DNA of 64,000 nt, taken from contig BGZK01001367.1 of the NCBI GenBank assembly GCA_005406025.1, forward strand, positions 62,001 to 126,000. Reading direction: 5' to 3'. The DNA is from Eumeta japonica. Lineage: Eukaryota > Arthropoda > Insecta > Lepidoptera > Psychidae. Position numbers and translations under genes: made by a program. The notes beneath the pieces are model-generated. The model searched no databases. It saw nothing but the letters and a program-made list of their open reading frames with translations, and was not told the DNA's origin. This document shows positions 10,481 to 22,379 of this stretch, piece after piece (position 1 is the first letter of the stretch; every line of letters starts with the position of its first letter).

Positions 10481-11159
10481 AGTTCAGTATAATTATGCAA
10501 GTGTTTAGAATAAATTAAGAAATAAGTTCTTCCTTACGGTTTACACATTGGAATATTCATTTTTTACGTTGTTTTCCATGGTTTAACATAATTTCATTTA
10601 TATACAATTATAATTAATATTTCATTAACTTATTAAATACGTTATTAAATGTTAAAGAAAATTGATCCAAAAGCTTTTGTAGACACTTTAGATAATTTTC
10701 GAAAACAAGCAAAATATTATAAGTTTGCGTAACCACGTCACTGCAATGCTAATGCAATTAACATGGACGTTGAGAGATTTTCCTGTGGGTAAATTTGCAT
10801 CACGTACATGCTAATATTAAAGTATATATGAATTAAAATTATATTTGAAAACTTTTCGTATTTCTATCTGTAAATGATATTTTTTAATTTAATTCTATTA
10901 CAACATTATTATTTTGTTTAAATTAAAAGACATAAATTTAACAATTGAGATCTTAATATGCACAATTGACTTTTATTTTAAACTTACTTTAATTGCGCAA
11001 CCCATCATGTGTTTTGGGTAAATAAATAAACCATATACGAATACACATAACTGTTGTTGCTCGGGGTGCCCATAGATATGAAAGCTTTCGAAAAGGTTAT
11101 AATCTACTCGGCTGGGCAGCGTTTAGAAAATTACGTGGCATTTTTAAATCCAATATAAT
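10481..11159. other. No recognisable feature
   Basis: AT-rich non-coding DNA. Confidence 0.4.
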
Positions 11160-11485
11160 AATAAGAATATAAACTTACGCCTGTATCTCTAAAAGATAGG
11201 TAGAGACTATAGATTTGCACCTGGTACAATCTTTCCATATCTCTCTCGCTTCGCTGACATCCATCAATCCTTTCATGCAAACTCGTCGGTTGCGCGTGCT
11301 TGAAATTCGGCCCTCCTTTAATATGCCATCACTTTGGTCCGCATAGCATTTTTTAGGGCGACCCTTGCCGACCTTTCCATCACACACATTTGCCCTATAG
11401 ATTTGTTTTATCAGTTTTTTTCTTTTAATTCATCGTTGCGGATGGCCAAACCACCGCAACATACATTTTCAACGATATAGTGACA
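11160..11485 (-). pseudogene. RTE-like LINE ORF2 C-terminus, antisense
   Basis: Minus-strand open stretch 11387-11175 reads 'MCDGKVGKGRPKKCYADQ', 'STRNRRVCMKGLMDVSEARE' and ends in 'SIVSTYLLEIQA', the C-terminal tail of the RTE polyprotein also seen at 5715 and 40290. Upstream (to 11485) the relic continues as a decayed 'MLRWFGH'-type segment. The 3' end carries the AT-rich 'aataagaatataaacttacg' tail in reverse. 5'-truncated, no catalytic domain. Confidence 0.78.
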
Positions 11486-11658
11486 ATGTGCGTAACCCAT
11501 GCTCTCCAAGACACGATTTGAGTGGTTTAATTTCTATTAAATTAAAAACGTATTAAAAATCATTAGTCAATAGGCCTTTCCATCAGAAGACGAGCGCATG
11601 CGTAGCCGCCATGCTGAAATGGTGGGAATTCAAAAGATTCGTACAGTTTTAATGAACA

Positions 11659-11877
11659 ATGGCTGGAAAAGGAAAACTATCACCACAATCAAATAAATTA
11701 TTGGAAGAAACCATCGATGGTGCTTCACTTATTTATGATTCAATTGAAGCTCATAATTGTGAGCAATTAAAAAGATGGCTAAAATGTCATGGACGTACAA
11801 TATTTGCTTACTATTTATATAAAAAAAAAGTAATATTAACAATTTTATCTTTATCAATAATATTAAGTCATTTGTAG
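11659..11877 (+). pseudogene. SAP-like N-terminal coding relic of the transposon
   Basis: Starts with an ATG 87 bp inside the left end of the element (MAGKGKLSPQSNKLLEETID...). Residues about 28-50 contain 'EAHNCEQLKRWLKCHGR', which fits a SAP DNA-binding helix pair (xxQLKxWLxxxG). SAP-like segments precede YqaJ-nuclease domains in related insect and cnidarian proteins. The frame then runs into low-complexity sequence and stops at 11877, so only the N-terminus survives. The domain call rests on a short motif and is tentative. Confidence 0.45.
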
Positions 11878-12115
11878 TACCTGAAAAAAGCAGTTTTTTC
11901 TAACATGAATGTGACTCATAAAAATATAATTATTAAAATAAGTCATTAATATTTTGAAATTACATATGGCATTATTGATAAGAAAAATGTAAATAAGATA
12001 TTGAATATTTTTTGTATTTTTTATTATAAATAAAATCTTAATGACGAGAGAATATATAAAAAAAATATTAAATTTACAGAGTCAAAAATGCAATTAGGAA
12101 TAATGTACCTGTAGA

Positions 12116-12418
12116 TCAAACAGTTGATAATTGACATTTTGCAAATTTTGCACATGATTTGATGTGTAATTTATTTGAGGATTTTATTATTTTCTTACGA
12201 TATTCCAGACAAGGCTTTGGAAAATTTATAAAATAATATATATTGTCTTTGAATGATTTTAGCCGTGTATCACTTTTACATACTCCATAACAACACCGCT
12301 TTGTTGTTCCTTTTCGTACAGTCAACATAATTAAAATGAAATGGAAAAAAAAATTTTCAATTATATGATTTATTACTTTCTTATCTTTCAATTTTTTACA
12401 GTGAAAATGCTTCAACAA
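12116..12418 (-). pseudogene. THAP zinc-finger coding relic of the transposon
   Basis: Minus-strand frame entering from the right end of the element. Residues about 36-60 contain 'TTKRCCYGVCKSDTR' and then 'IYYFINFPKPCLEYRKKII', which match the CxxxC start and the F-P-K-P block of a C2CH THAP finger. The usual tryptophan of the K-W-I block has been lost, and the downstream C/H pair is not clear. THAP fingers head the transposases of P, Kolobok and ISL2EU elements. Inward orientation from the opposite end to the SAP frame supports the two-gene convergent arrangement. Confidence 0.5.
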
Positions 12419-12545
12419 AAATTATTTTATTTTTATTTTTATGTACGGGCACTTTATCGTGATTGCCTTTTTATCAAAAACTGTACGAAAAAGATGGCTG
12501 ATGCTAACGCATGCGCACAAAAAAATTTTGAGAAGAAAGGCCTAT

Positions 12546-14289
12546 TCAGTTACACTTAGGAATCATACTCGTTATCTTCTGGATCAAATCTAAAGCTCAG
12601 AACTCTTGACCATCGCCATTTCAAAGAATATCATACACCAAGCATAAAGTTGAAAAAAGATATATTAAGGTTTCCTTAAATGGTTAATACTCGTACCCAT
12701 TACGCATTTGGCTCATTTTCTTCTCTATATTAATTTTAAGGGAATTGTTATGTATTTTTATATAATTTTCTAATTTTAATCAGCATGATAAATTAAAGTC
12801 TACATAAAAACAGTCAACTTTAACATGTACACGTACATGAACAAACCTTCTTTCGTCTCCGATACTGTCATTCAATATTTATATGCTCTTCCACCAGTTT
12901 AATCCACAATTTTTTTCATTTCTATCGTCAATTTTGCAATTCCCTTTAGCTTGTAATGCTCATAGATATTATTTCAGATGCTCATACGTTCCGGTGATAG
13001 CAAATTGGGGATGTGACGTGTGACGCGCGCCCCGCTGACTCGGCCCTCCCGTCGGCGCGCCCTGCGCTCTGACGTCGCACTTAATTGACAATCTGACAAA
13101 CGCGATTTGCTACCGGACCGCTTGCAAAAATAGATTTTACCATTATTATGCTATATATATTTTGCTTGGTCACAGTTCGGTTCTTACATGGAATTAACTA
13201 AAATTTTAACCGTACTTTATACATCTGTTACATCCTGTTACTTGAGATCATATCAAAAGGTTTCTGGAAAGTATCGAACGCGCTCAAGCTTTAGTTGAAC
13301 TATTTGAACCTCGTTAAGCTATAAAAATATTGTTTAATCGTTTTTGTTTTTCTGACTTGTATTTCATAATTGAGAAAATAAAATTTATTTTACAAACAAT
13401 ATGAGATTTACCCTACTCTATTTAAAATCAAAAGGCAGCCTCTTTTATCTGTGTAAATTTATTAATATCAATGTCCTTTCGAACTAAAGTTCAAAGTCAG
13501 AATTTCAGAATTAAATATTGTTCGATATATGACATTGAATATAATTATTTGGGATAGGGATATTATGCTCTGTCGCTTTCATTCAATTGTCGCATTGTAT
13601 TTCATGAAACGTCATATGTGGTTTTGCCCATATATGAAGTAGAGAAAAACACATCGCGCCATAGCGCACCACTGCCAGTGTAACACACAATATTGGCAAG
13701 TAGACCTTCTATTAAAAAATGTTGAAAAATTTAGGTAAGTCATAATAAAAATAAAGTAACTAATGCCCTTTTAATGTCAGTACTGCTTGTTAGTAAGGTG
13801 ACCCCCAAAAAGGTAACCGCAAATTTAAAATAGAATAAACAAAAATCTGGTAAACAATAAAAGAATTTTAAAATTCACTTTTATAACATTACCATCACTT
13901 TTTTATTGACTGCATTGTATTTTGTTTTAATTATTTATTGTTTTCGCGCGTAATCTCGACAATTATTTAACATTGGATTCCGAAAAGGTATCGTGGAATA
14001 TAATTAATTATTCAGTTTGCTTAACTATATGAATTATTAAAGGTCTTCCATTTAACAATTTCCTCTTGAGCATATTGCTACATGGCATTCACCGCGGTAT
14101 CAACGTCTGTATTAAATTACACTGGTCAAAAACATTTTTTTTTTCCCGTGGTTTGCAACTCGTTTTTTTCGTACCTTGGCATGAGAGTAGTTAAAATAGG
14201 TCTCTAAAAAAATGAAACACACATTTTCTTAGAAAAATATGTCTATTTGAAAAAACAAAAATAACTGAGTTTTCATGGTAATTAATTAA
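12546..14289. other. Non-coding, with a GC-rich block at 13005-13110
   Basis: Mostly AT-rich with no gene. The block at 13005-13110 (tgacgcgcgccccgctga, ccgtcggcgcgccctgcg) is followed by CACTTAATTGAC, an NK-type homeodomain-like site, and is a small candidate regulatory island. AGCAAATTGGGG and GCGATTTGCT flank the block in inverted orientation. Confidence 0.3.
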
Positions 14290-15000
14290 CATTACAAAAA
14301 TTATTCAGAAGATTTTTTCGTTCTTATAATTGTATGATAGATAATCAAAAATCTGCGAGCATTCTCGATGACCACTTTCCCTGAAATCTTATTTCCATCA
14401 TCATGATATCCTGGTGGAATCTCTCTCCGAATCACTTGCAGCACCTAAATTTCCTGAGAAAAAGTCCAGATGGCTTTTTCTCAGGAAATTTAGGTGCTGC
14501 AAAATGAATCTTCAAAGACATATTACATCCCAAGACTTTATAATCCGCTAGTAGTTTAGAAACGATCTCCTTATTGATTGATTTTGTACTTCCTAAAACA
14601 TTTTTTTCCACTTCAATAAACGATAGCCATGCATTTTTTCTTCTGCTTTTAATTTTGACATAACATTGGGATTTTTCGTGATTTTCTTTATATCTGGCCC
14701 TACAAAAATTCCTTCTTTTAACTTAGCTTCGCTCAATCTAGGAAACAAAGTTTTTAAATACAAAAAACCTTCCCTACTTCTCTCCATGGCTTCAACGAAG
14801 TTTGTTATGAGGCGTAATTTGATATGTAAAGGCGGTAAAATGATATTTTTTAGCTAAACTAAAAGGTTTTCAAAAACATTTTTTTGCCCAGGAATGTAAG
14901 TAGTTCTCATTAGGCTTTCTTTTCTAATGTAGTGTTGACTTCTAGACCTGTTATTCCATTCGCACAACGAACTACAGAATTTAATGTAGCCCCCTTGCAA
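14290..15000 (-). pseudogene. Relic of a widespread uncharacterised arthropod repeat-family protein, antisense
   Basis: In several minus-strand frames the order of motifs matches a protein family that is highly multiplied in arthropod genomes but has no assigned function. It shows 'LCEWNNRSRSQHYIRKE' (about 14930), 'ILPPLHIKLRLITNFVEAM' (about 14810), 'LFPRLSEAKLKEGIFVGPDI' (about 14720), 'MSLKIHF' (about 14510), 'HLDFFSGNLGAASD' (about 14455), then a shifted 'RFHQDIMMMEIRFQGKW' (about 14400). Several stops and frameshifts break it. An inverted duplication at 14436-14502 sits exactly between MSLKIHF and HLDFF. Its copy number in other genomes suggests dispersal with mobile elements, but no transposase domain is recognised. 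Confidence 0.65.
14436..14502. repeat. Perfect 29-bp inverted repeat with 9-nt spacer, inside coding relic
   Basis: Arms 14436-14464 and 14474-14502 are exact reverse complements; the spacer is 14465-14473. The right arm (plus coordinates) falls between conserved MSLKIHF and HLDFF residues of the protein relic, so it is the inserted, inverted copy of the left arm. Confidence 0.95.
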
Positions 15001-16680
15001 TCCAAGCAATATTCTAACGACTTTAAGATCTGCACATATTTTTCAAGAATGACAAAAATTAATTTATAAAAGAAAATTATGCAAATAATTTTCTTTTATA
15101 TGAATGCCATATATATTTTTTTATATATATATAAAATGTAAATATATATAAAAAATATATCTAAGTATTTAGATGTCTCGATGTAAAAGATTTTTTTTAT
15201 TATATTTTCGTTAATATTTATACATAAAAGGCACCAAAAATGTACAGTTGAATTAACGGCAAAAAGTCACGTCAACCAGTGTCATTGACGTACGTGTTCA
15301 ACAAACCGGCGTTTGAGTCCAAAAAGCTTAGACAGATATAATTAAAGACTAAAAACGTCTCACTTTTTGAGACTACACCACAACTTTTTTGCTTTAGATC
15401 TGATATGACGGACAGGGCACAGATTGATCGAAAAGTTAAGAACTCAAATCGTAAATGTAAACGTAAAATTCGACAAATGCTGTGTGGATCTGTCAACGTT
15501 ACGATTTACGTTCACGAATTGCGTCTTTATTTTGGTACAACCCATCGAAAGAGTGTATAAGATATTATTTTACTCTATGAAATATTACATTGAGTTCCCA
15601 TTTCGGTTTGTACTGTTTTTTTTTAGTGACCATCCACTCAATCAACTGATAAATTAAGACTCTATTGGAGATTGAGTATGTAATGGAGTAAAAATAATTT
15701 TTATCAATAGAAACGTCTCCTAATCATTTCTTATGCTGTGTGTCTGCAAGTTATTACAATAAGTAGACCATCTTATTATAATTTTACAACGAAATAAGAT
15801 TAATTAGTTAATAAGTACTGTTATGTTCATAAGTGAATTAAGAAACAAATATAAAATTTGTGTCATTTCAAAGTTTAATTTGAGCAGCAAATGCATAGGA
15901 AGTACTTCGTTCCTTGTTCCAAACAATTACGTTATTACTCCATTTTGCGACACACGCAACATACATGCATTTTAATTACTAACGAGCCGAACGTGAATGC
16001 AATATCAAAAATTGCATCAGCAATTTCGGTGGAACCTCGGCCTATCCATCGTTATGTCAATTAATGAATTGGTTAAATTAGTAATTTTTTTCTCCGTATT
16101 AAATATGAATTAAGTAATAGCATTTTAATGTTAAACTTGATAAACACACAGAACATAATGGTTTAAATTTGACGGCTTTATTTTTGACGTTTATTATTTC
16201 ATCCATAATAGTCTAGAACCTAAAGTTATTTTCAGGGGGCTTTTTCGTTTCAGTTTGCAGCAGTATTCTGCCGTATATTTACGATAAATAACTTATGAAT
16301 AAAATAGACTTAATAACGACAATGTATTCTGAAATGTGTTAATTTTACTTACATTACAGGATTGTACTAAGTTCTAATTTGATAGTAATAAAGTATTTGT
16401 CTGTTTATGCTTGCGTCACGTATAGAACTATGACGGCGCTGTTAGACTGGTGCCATCTAGTTACATGAAATAGCATAATGTTGCAAGCGAGTGCCGGAAG
16501 CCAAAAGCTAAAAGCGACGAGCAACAGGCATGATCACCTGCTGTCCCAATAGCTTTATAGCTTTCGTCGACAGCAAACATTTGTAATTTTAAACAAAATT
16601 GAATCAAACCCGTGGTAAAATAAATAGTGGCTGATGCCGTAATAGTAATTTAACGCTGCGTCGTATGAATTTACAATTTT
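15001..16680. other. No gene; AT-rich with hairpins
   Basis: Contains a perfect 16-bp inverted repeat with 4-nt spacer at 15065-15100 and an AT-rich palindromic stretch at 15113-15165. At about 16430-16480 'gacggcgctgttagactggt' and 'gccatctagttacatgaa' resemble a common insect repeat fragment. Open frames at 15272-15496 and 15424-15657 have no recognisable motif. Confidence 0.4.
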
Positions 16681-17545
16681 TAGAGTTCCGTAGTCAGCAA
16701 GAAACCTTTATAGTTCCGCCAACATCGTCGGTCCGTCCGCCCATCTGTCCATCTGTCTGTGGCTTAGCTCAAAGACTATTAGTGCAAAAAAAGCTGTAAT
16801 TTGGTATGAGTATACATATTAATAACAGTGACAAAGTGATAGAGTGATAGAATGAAATTAAAAAAAGGTATTTTTTAGGGTACCTTCCTTACATGTAAGG
16901 TGGGCACTATTTTTTTTTTCTCGTGCGTACCATGGTGTAGGGCACCGTTCATTCAAAATAGATCATTCAAAAACAGGTTTCGTGAAAATCGTTCATGAAT
17001 TTAGGAATCCGTTTGCGAGACATTAAGCTTTAAAATATTAATTTGTGTTAAGAGGTATCACCCCCACCAGATGGGAAGTGGCACTTGACTCTAACAAAAG
17101 GTTATTTTTGAATACATTAAAAATTCATGACAGTAGCACATATAATGAAGTTAAAAGGAAAACTATTACAGCTAAGTAGACGTTACAAGTTGATGAGTAA
17201 TGATCTACCAACTTACAAAATACACTTGGAGGAGTAAAAAGCAAAATTGCGTGCAAAATCCATTGAAAATTACTTAGATGACGTCGTTGGTTGTGTAAAA
17301 TAGGTAGTAAATATATGTTTATGAACCGTGTAAAATTATGGTAATATTAAATCATAACATTCTTAACAACCATCTTATATGAGCCCGTTTTAGATATTAT
17401 TAGCCGTTAAACGGTGAACATAATTAATAGGTTCATAGTATTAAATAAAAAGCTCCTTTGTAAGTGCGTATACTGTGACGGGCAAGTACGGAACCCAACT
17501 CTGCGCGTGGTCCAACACGCCTTTGAGTTGATTTTTTACTATCAA
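16681..17545 (+). repeat. Abundant lepidopteran interspersed repeat ('agagttccgtagtc ... acacgcctttgag' type)
   Basis: Begins 'agagttccgtagtcagcaag', then 'ccgccaacatcgtcggtccg' and CTGT/CCGT-rich sequence, 'tagggtaccttccttacatg', and ends near 17485-17540 with 'tacggaacccaactctgcg' and 'tggtccaacacgcctttgag'. These landmarks and their order match a repeat seen in very many moth and butterfly sequences. No protein is encoded; class unknown to me. Mariner copy 1 starts within about 10 bp of its end. Confidence 0.65.
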
Positions 17546-17553
17546 GAGAATAT

Positions 17554-19162
17554 TTGGTGCAGGAAAAGTTTTTCCGTATTTTATAAGTAAAAAGTTGCAA
17601 CAAAATCTATTTGGTCGTGCCGTTTGGATACCGTTAAATAGATGATATTCTAAAAACGAAAAATAAATAGTAAAAACGGTGACTCTTGATTTCTCTATTG
17701 TTGTTTTATTCGTTAAAATGAGTGAATTTAACGTATAAATTCGATACATTATGAAGTTTTATTAAAAAAAAAAGAAAAAAATATTCAACACAAACCGCGA
17801 GAAAAATTGTGACGTTTATGAACTTAATGCAATGTAGGTATGAGAAGCATAAAACTGGTTCAAGCGTTTTCAGTCCCGTAATTTTGATGTCGAAGATGAA
17901 CCTCGCTCTGGTTGACCTGTTATGGATAAAGTCGATGCCATATTGGAAAAAGTAGAGCACAATCGGCATATTAGATCTTACGACATAGCTGAAGAGCTGG
18001 AGATTAACACCAAAACAGTTTTGAATCCATTTGGACTGGATATAGAAAATAGCCCGATACTTGGGTCTTTCTTCACTAAAAGGAATTTAATGAATTATTT
18101 GCGAATCTATATTGAAACGTAATGAAACCGAACCGCTTTATAAAAAAAGACAATTAATGATGAAAAATGGATTATCTCTGACAAAAACATGTAAAAAAAT
18201 CATGGTCAAAAAGCAAGTAAGTTCCACAGACTATAGTAAAACCTGGATTAACTCGCAACCCTCCGGGAGTGCCGACAGAAGTGAAAACCCGAACAATATG
18301 TATTTTACGTACACACGTATACTATGTGTATATTTTTGAATCGTCAGGAAATATTTTATTGCGCAAGATATATTTTTAAATAAATGTTTCTTTATTCATT
18401 ATTATAAACTACTACTACAAAACTTATATTACGATTTTCCTTTAATGCGCTATTGTATATGAAAAATAATGCATATTAATTTACATACAAAAATTGCAAT
18501 CTATATAAATTTATAAATATAATACGAAAAGTTCCGCCATGAATATATATCTACTCTGTACGTATATAAATAATATTCTATGTTTGTATTATATATCAAT
18601 ATATTTCAACCCAAACTCACCTCTCGTGTATACAGGGCCAATATACGTAGATACTTATATACAGAGGTGTCGGTTACGGTAACGGTAACAGTGCTGCGAG
18701 TTCAATGGTTTCTTTCCTATCTCAAAGAATGCTCGACGCGCTTAAAGTTTTAATTTCAATAAGTTGATGCTATGTGTACGGTGGGATTTAAAGCCTATTA
18801 TTCATTATGAGCTTTTATATCTGGGCAAAGCAATCAATTCTGATTTCTTCTGCCAACAGCTAATGAGACTTAAAGAGCAAAAACAGCCGGTATTGATCAA
18901 CAGAATGCGTGTGGTTTTTCACCGTGATAACACCCGACCACATATATCTTTAGCCATTCAGCAAATATTTGGAAAAATTGGTTGGGAAATATTAATGTAT
19001 CCACCATATAACCCTGAACTTACACCCCCAGATTATTACCTGTTTCGGTGTCTTCACAATTCTTAAGGTAATATTAGGTTAATGTGAAGAGGAGACTGTC
19101 AAAACTACTAGTCGCAGATTTAATTTGTACATAAAATATGATAAAACTTTTTCTCCGACTTT
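17554..19162 (+). mobile_element. Mariner (cecropia-type) copy 1, decayed and interrupted
   Basis: The ends resemble those of the other two copies: left 'tggtgcaggaaaagtttttc', right 'aactttttctccgactt'. The transposase relic starts at about 17718. It has the helix-turn-helix segment 'VDAILEKVEHNRHIRSYDIA' (17922 onward), a remnant of the first catalytic block 'NDEKWIISDKN' (about 18153), then after the insertion 'MLCVRWDLKPIIHYELL' (18767), the second catalytic aspartate in 'FHRDNTRPH' (about 18915) and the third in 'TPPDYYLFR', with 34 residues between them (D34D). Early stops, frameshifts, the insertion and a deletion of roughly 150 bp near 19110 make it dead. Its insertion at a TA fits Tc1/mariner. 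Confidence 0.88.
18259..18756. other. About 500-bp insertion inside mariner copy 1
   Basis: Mariner sequence breaks after 'aactcgcaa' and resumes at 'taagttgatgctatg'. Copy 2 is continuous at this point (about 32790). The insert starts 'ccctccgggagtgccgac' and ends 'cttaaagttttaattt'; a CAA triplet is present at both junctions (18256-18258, 18757-18759), possibly a 3-bp target duplication. No coding frame, no clear terminal repeat, class unknown. Confidence 0.7.
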
Positions 19163-20599
19163 ATATACAACAGTAGGTCCTTACCTACTTAGATACGTAC
19201 TCAAGTTGGCTTGAGAGCCCTTTGTCTCAAGCTAAATTTGACGATAGAAACAGCTGTTTTGGAAGTTGAATCGAGCTTCTAAAAAGGCTTCTAAAAGGGG
19301 CTATTGACTGTTTTTAATTTATTATTGTTAAATAATTATAACGTTATAATAACACTTTTATTTAAACTGCATTTTGTAAAAAAATGGAACTAGCATGTGT
19401 TGCACAATTTACACATTTTTTCCATAAGGTAGTTGATTTTTGTAGTTTTCGATATAAATGGACCCCTTATAGGATCACTCGTGTATCTTTATGTCTACCC
19501 ATCTATCACAGCCAATTCTCCCTGATTTCTAATGGACCAAGTGAATCTCAAAGTATATTCGCAGTAGCAGTACATGTGGGTGGCATGTGAGGCATCCGGT
19601 CTTCGTGCTTATTTTCGTAAGTAAGGGTTCGCGTTTGATTTAAAATTAGAGTAGAATGAATATTCGAATCGAATCTCGCAAAGAATAAATGAATAAACTG
19701 TAGATAGAGAAAAATAGAGAAAGGAGACGAGGGCTGACGCCCAAATGCACAAGCTTCAATAGTGATAGGAAAGTAGGTCGTAATAATTAATTTAATGAGA
19801 AATCGTATAGTCGTATCACAATTTTACAAGGAGAAATATTGCAGAACCAATCAATAAATACATTGATCTTAAATTGAAAACACTTTTTCATTTGAATACT
19901 TGAATCTCTGGACTTCATCAAAGGTCCTAAAAGTACTCCGCCTCGAGCCGTGCCCTACAATATGTATAGGTAGTTTTGAAACAGTTTTAGTTATTAGATA
20001 AAAATTGTCCATTCCCTCTCCCCTCTTATCAGCAAAAATACTGAGCTGTCAACTAAAAAAAAAAGCGATAAAAGTAGTTTTTACTTATAGATTGAAGGAA
20101 AACCTATAATAAGCCGTGTATACTCCCTTTGAGTTAGTTAAAAAGACATACCTACACTATCGCCATTAAAATGAAGTTAACAATATGAGGTTTGTTGTTA
20201 ATGAAATGAATTTTGGGTATACAAATGAGTATGAGATTTACTAATCATAAAGACATAGTCGATGAGATCTATGATATAAAATATAGACAATCAAAACGTG
20301 CGGAATGTTAGATATTGAGGTGGGCTAAGGTGTATTCTCTGAAATATCAACATCGTCAGACGGATGCAAATATTACCCTGTTCCGATATAAAAGTAATCT
20401 ATATTTCGAAGACTGCCTCTAAGACTGATATAAAACGAGTACCGGGCTCATCTCGAACTACTCGGATGACCGTTCTGTCCTCTTACGAAGACGTCGTGAC
20501 GAATGTACAAATCGGACCCTAACACGGTTGCCATTTCGCCATCGGCTATAAATGCCTCATTGACGAGCAAACATGGAAATAAGTAGATTTCGCATTAAG
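19163..20599. other. No recognisable gene
   Basis: Mostly AT-rich non-coding DNA. The interval 20450-20600 is more balanced (cgaagacgtcgtgacgaa) and may belong to the following island. Confidence 0.35.
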
Positions 20600-20770
20600 A
20601 ATTTTCAGAATTGCCTCCACGGTGTTCGGCCGTGGCGTGCGGCGAGGTACAATTACGCGCCGCCGCTCGCCCCGCTCGGAATAAATGCAGGCGGGCACCT
20701 CAGCTGCCGCCGTCGATGGCAAATCAAATTATCTCTCGCCTCTTGAAAAATGCGAAAACATTTTTCTTCT
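20600..20770. promoter_or_regulatory. GC-rich island (candidate regulatory element)
   Basis: Contains 'gcgccgccgctcgccccgct', GGAATAAATGCAGG, an E-box CAGCTG and 'ggcaaatcaaattatctc'. No open frame or TE signature; regulatory role inferred. Confidence 0.35.
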
Positions 20771-21925
20771 GATCAACCAAAACAAGTTTCCCCTCTTCCT
20801 TTTGCGGTTTATCAGCTTCGGGGAGCTTGCAATTTTTCATTTTTGATTGTATTCCGATGTCCGTGAATATATATTAAATGCGAGTTTTATAGTTCATTAT
20901 AAAACTGAACAGCGATTGCGCTGTATTCGTTCTCGAATGATTGAGGACTTACTGTGATTAAATTAGATCGTCGACGTTCACAAGATTGAGTGAATCTAGT
21001 GGCATAATAGCAAAAATTTCAATATTCATAGACAACATACCTCACTTATCGAAAATATGCTTTTAGGGTAACCATCAAAATGGAGTTTGATTTCAGAAAA
21101 ATCATGTGTTGGATAGAGACATCTAATATAGACGTAAAATATGCTACTACTACTAAATATAAAATTATATACTATATTTAGATAACTGTACATTATATGT
21201 AAATCAATCGGTTTGAGATATTCGAACGAAATAAACTCTGAAACGGCTAGAATTTTTAGTAAATTTTGATGAGTATTATTATAGTATATATTTCTATTGT
21301 ATTTTATTTCGAATTATCTTGAAGATATCTTTCTGTTTGCTAAATTGCTTCTAGATGCCCGTAAAGAAACGTATATTCTAACGAGATTTAATCGTTTCAG
21401 TGTTTCCTATAAAAATCTATAAATAGTATAATTGAGGATATTAAAGTATTGCTCGATTTTTCTCGTAAATAATTTGTAGTAAATATTTTCTAGCAAAAAT
21501 TGAATATACCTTTACAAAAAAATTCCGTGACATATTTTCACGGATTTTTTTGGCATTTGAGAGATATCTCTACGCGGTAGTAGATATAAATACATGTAAA
21601 TGTTATATTACATAATCATTCGTTTTGAATGGTTACTTCCATTACAAGATAGGTTAATAAAACTGTTATAGAAACTGCCCGATATTTATAGATATTGACT
21701 GAAATTTTATCGAAGTAAAGATGTTATTGCGACAATAATTTATGTTTTAATTCTTCGGATGAGCAACTCCTATTCAGATATACAGAAAATGTTTTGCAAA
21801 GTTTTCATTAAAATAACGCCAGTTTCTAATTAAGCGCAAAATTTCCAAACCTAAAATTATGCGTTTAACCTTCGAGTGAAAGTTACATGTATAACTTATC
21901 GAGTGCCTATCCAATTCATATTCAA

Positions 21926-21930
<5 letters not shown>
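20771..21930. other. No recognisable gene
   Basis: AT-rich. A near-perfect inverted repeat of about 15 bp around 'ttccgtgacatattttca' lies at 21516-21551. Confidence 0.4.

Positions 21931-21990
<60 letters not shown>
21931..21990. repeat. (TA)30 microsatellite
   Basis: Sixty uninterrupted bases of TA dinucleotide. Confidence 0.97.
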
Positions 21991-21994
<4 letters not shown>

Positions 21995-22379
21995 AGTCAA
22001 ATTTATATTTAAAATCTCATATTTATTTGAAATATAAATATGGCATACACGCCCAATAATTATTAGACAGCCAATAGTATTCTGATCCTTTTAACATTGA
22101 CAATTAAATCATATGAATAGACCAATCGCATCAGTCACAAGAAAAAAAAACGTTCGATTTTCTGCTACGTGTTGGTCACGATGTTGGCAACTTTTTACGC
22201 ATATTGTCCGGGAAATCGTTTCAACTATACGATTTCGTTAATCAAGTAGCTTACCCTTTATACAATTCCTTTGAGTCGTTTTCGTTACTTATTACTAATA
22301 GAATAAACAAAAAGGTACAAATTATACCAATGCTCGTCTTTAATCACTTAACACTGTTTACCTTATCCGAATCATCCCT

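Larger units (their letters stand above)
11572..12543. mobile_element. Internally deleted DNA transposon with TIRs and AT target duplication (ISL2EU-like)
   Basis: The left end begins AGGCCTTTC (11572) and the right end finishes GAAAGGCCT (12543). The ends stay alignable for roughly 75 bp through shared blocks: AGGCCTTTC, GCGCATGCGT, and the reverse-complement pair around TTCGTACAGTTTT (left near 11637, right near 12478). Both ends are flanked by AT (11570-11571 and 12544-12545), consistent with a 2-bp AT target duplication. Inside are two coding relics reading inward from each end: a SAP-like frame on the plus strand and a THAP-like frame on the minus strand. As I recall, ISL2EU elements carry two genes, a THAP-domain transposase and a YqaJ-type nuclease, with a 2-bp target duplication; this layout fits. 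The element is far too short to be autonomous, so its middle has been lost. TIRs are near-certain; the superfamily is moderately likely. Confidence 0.68.
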
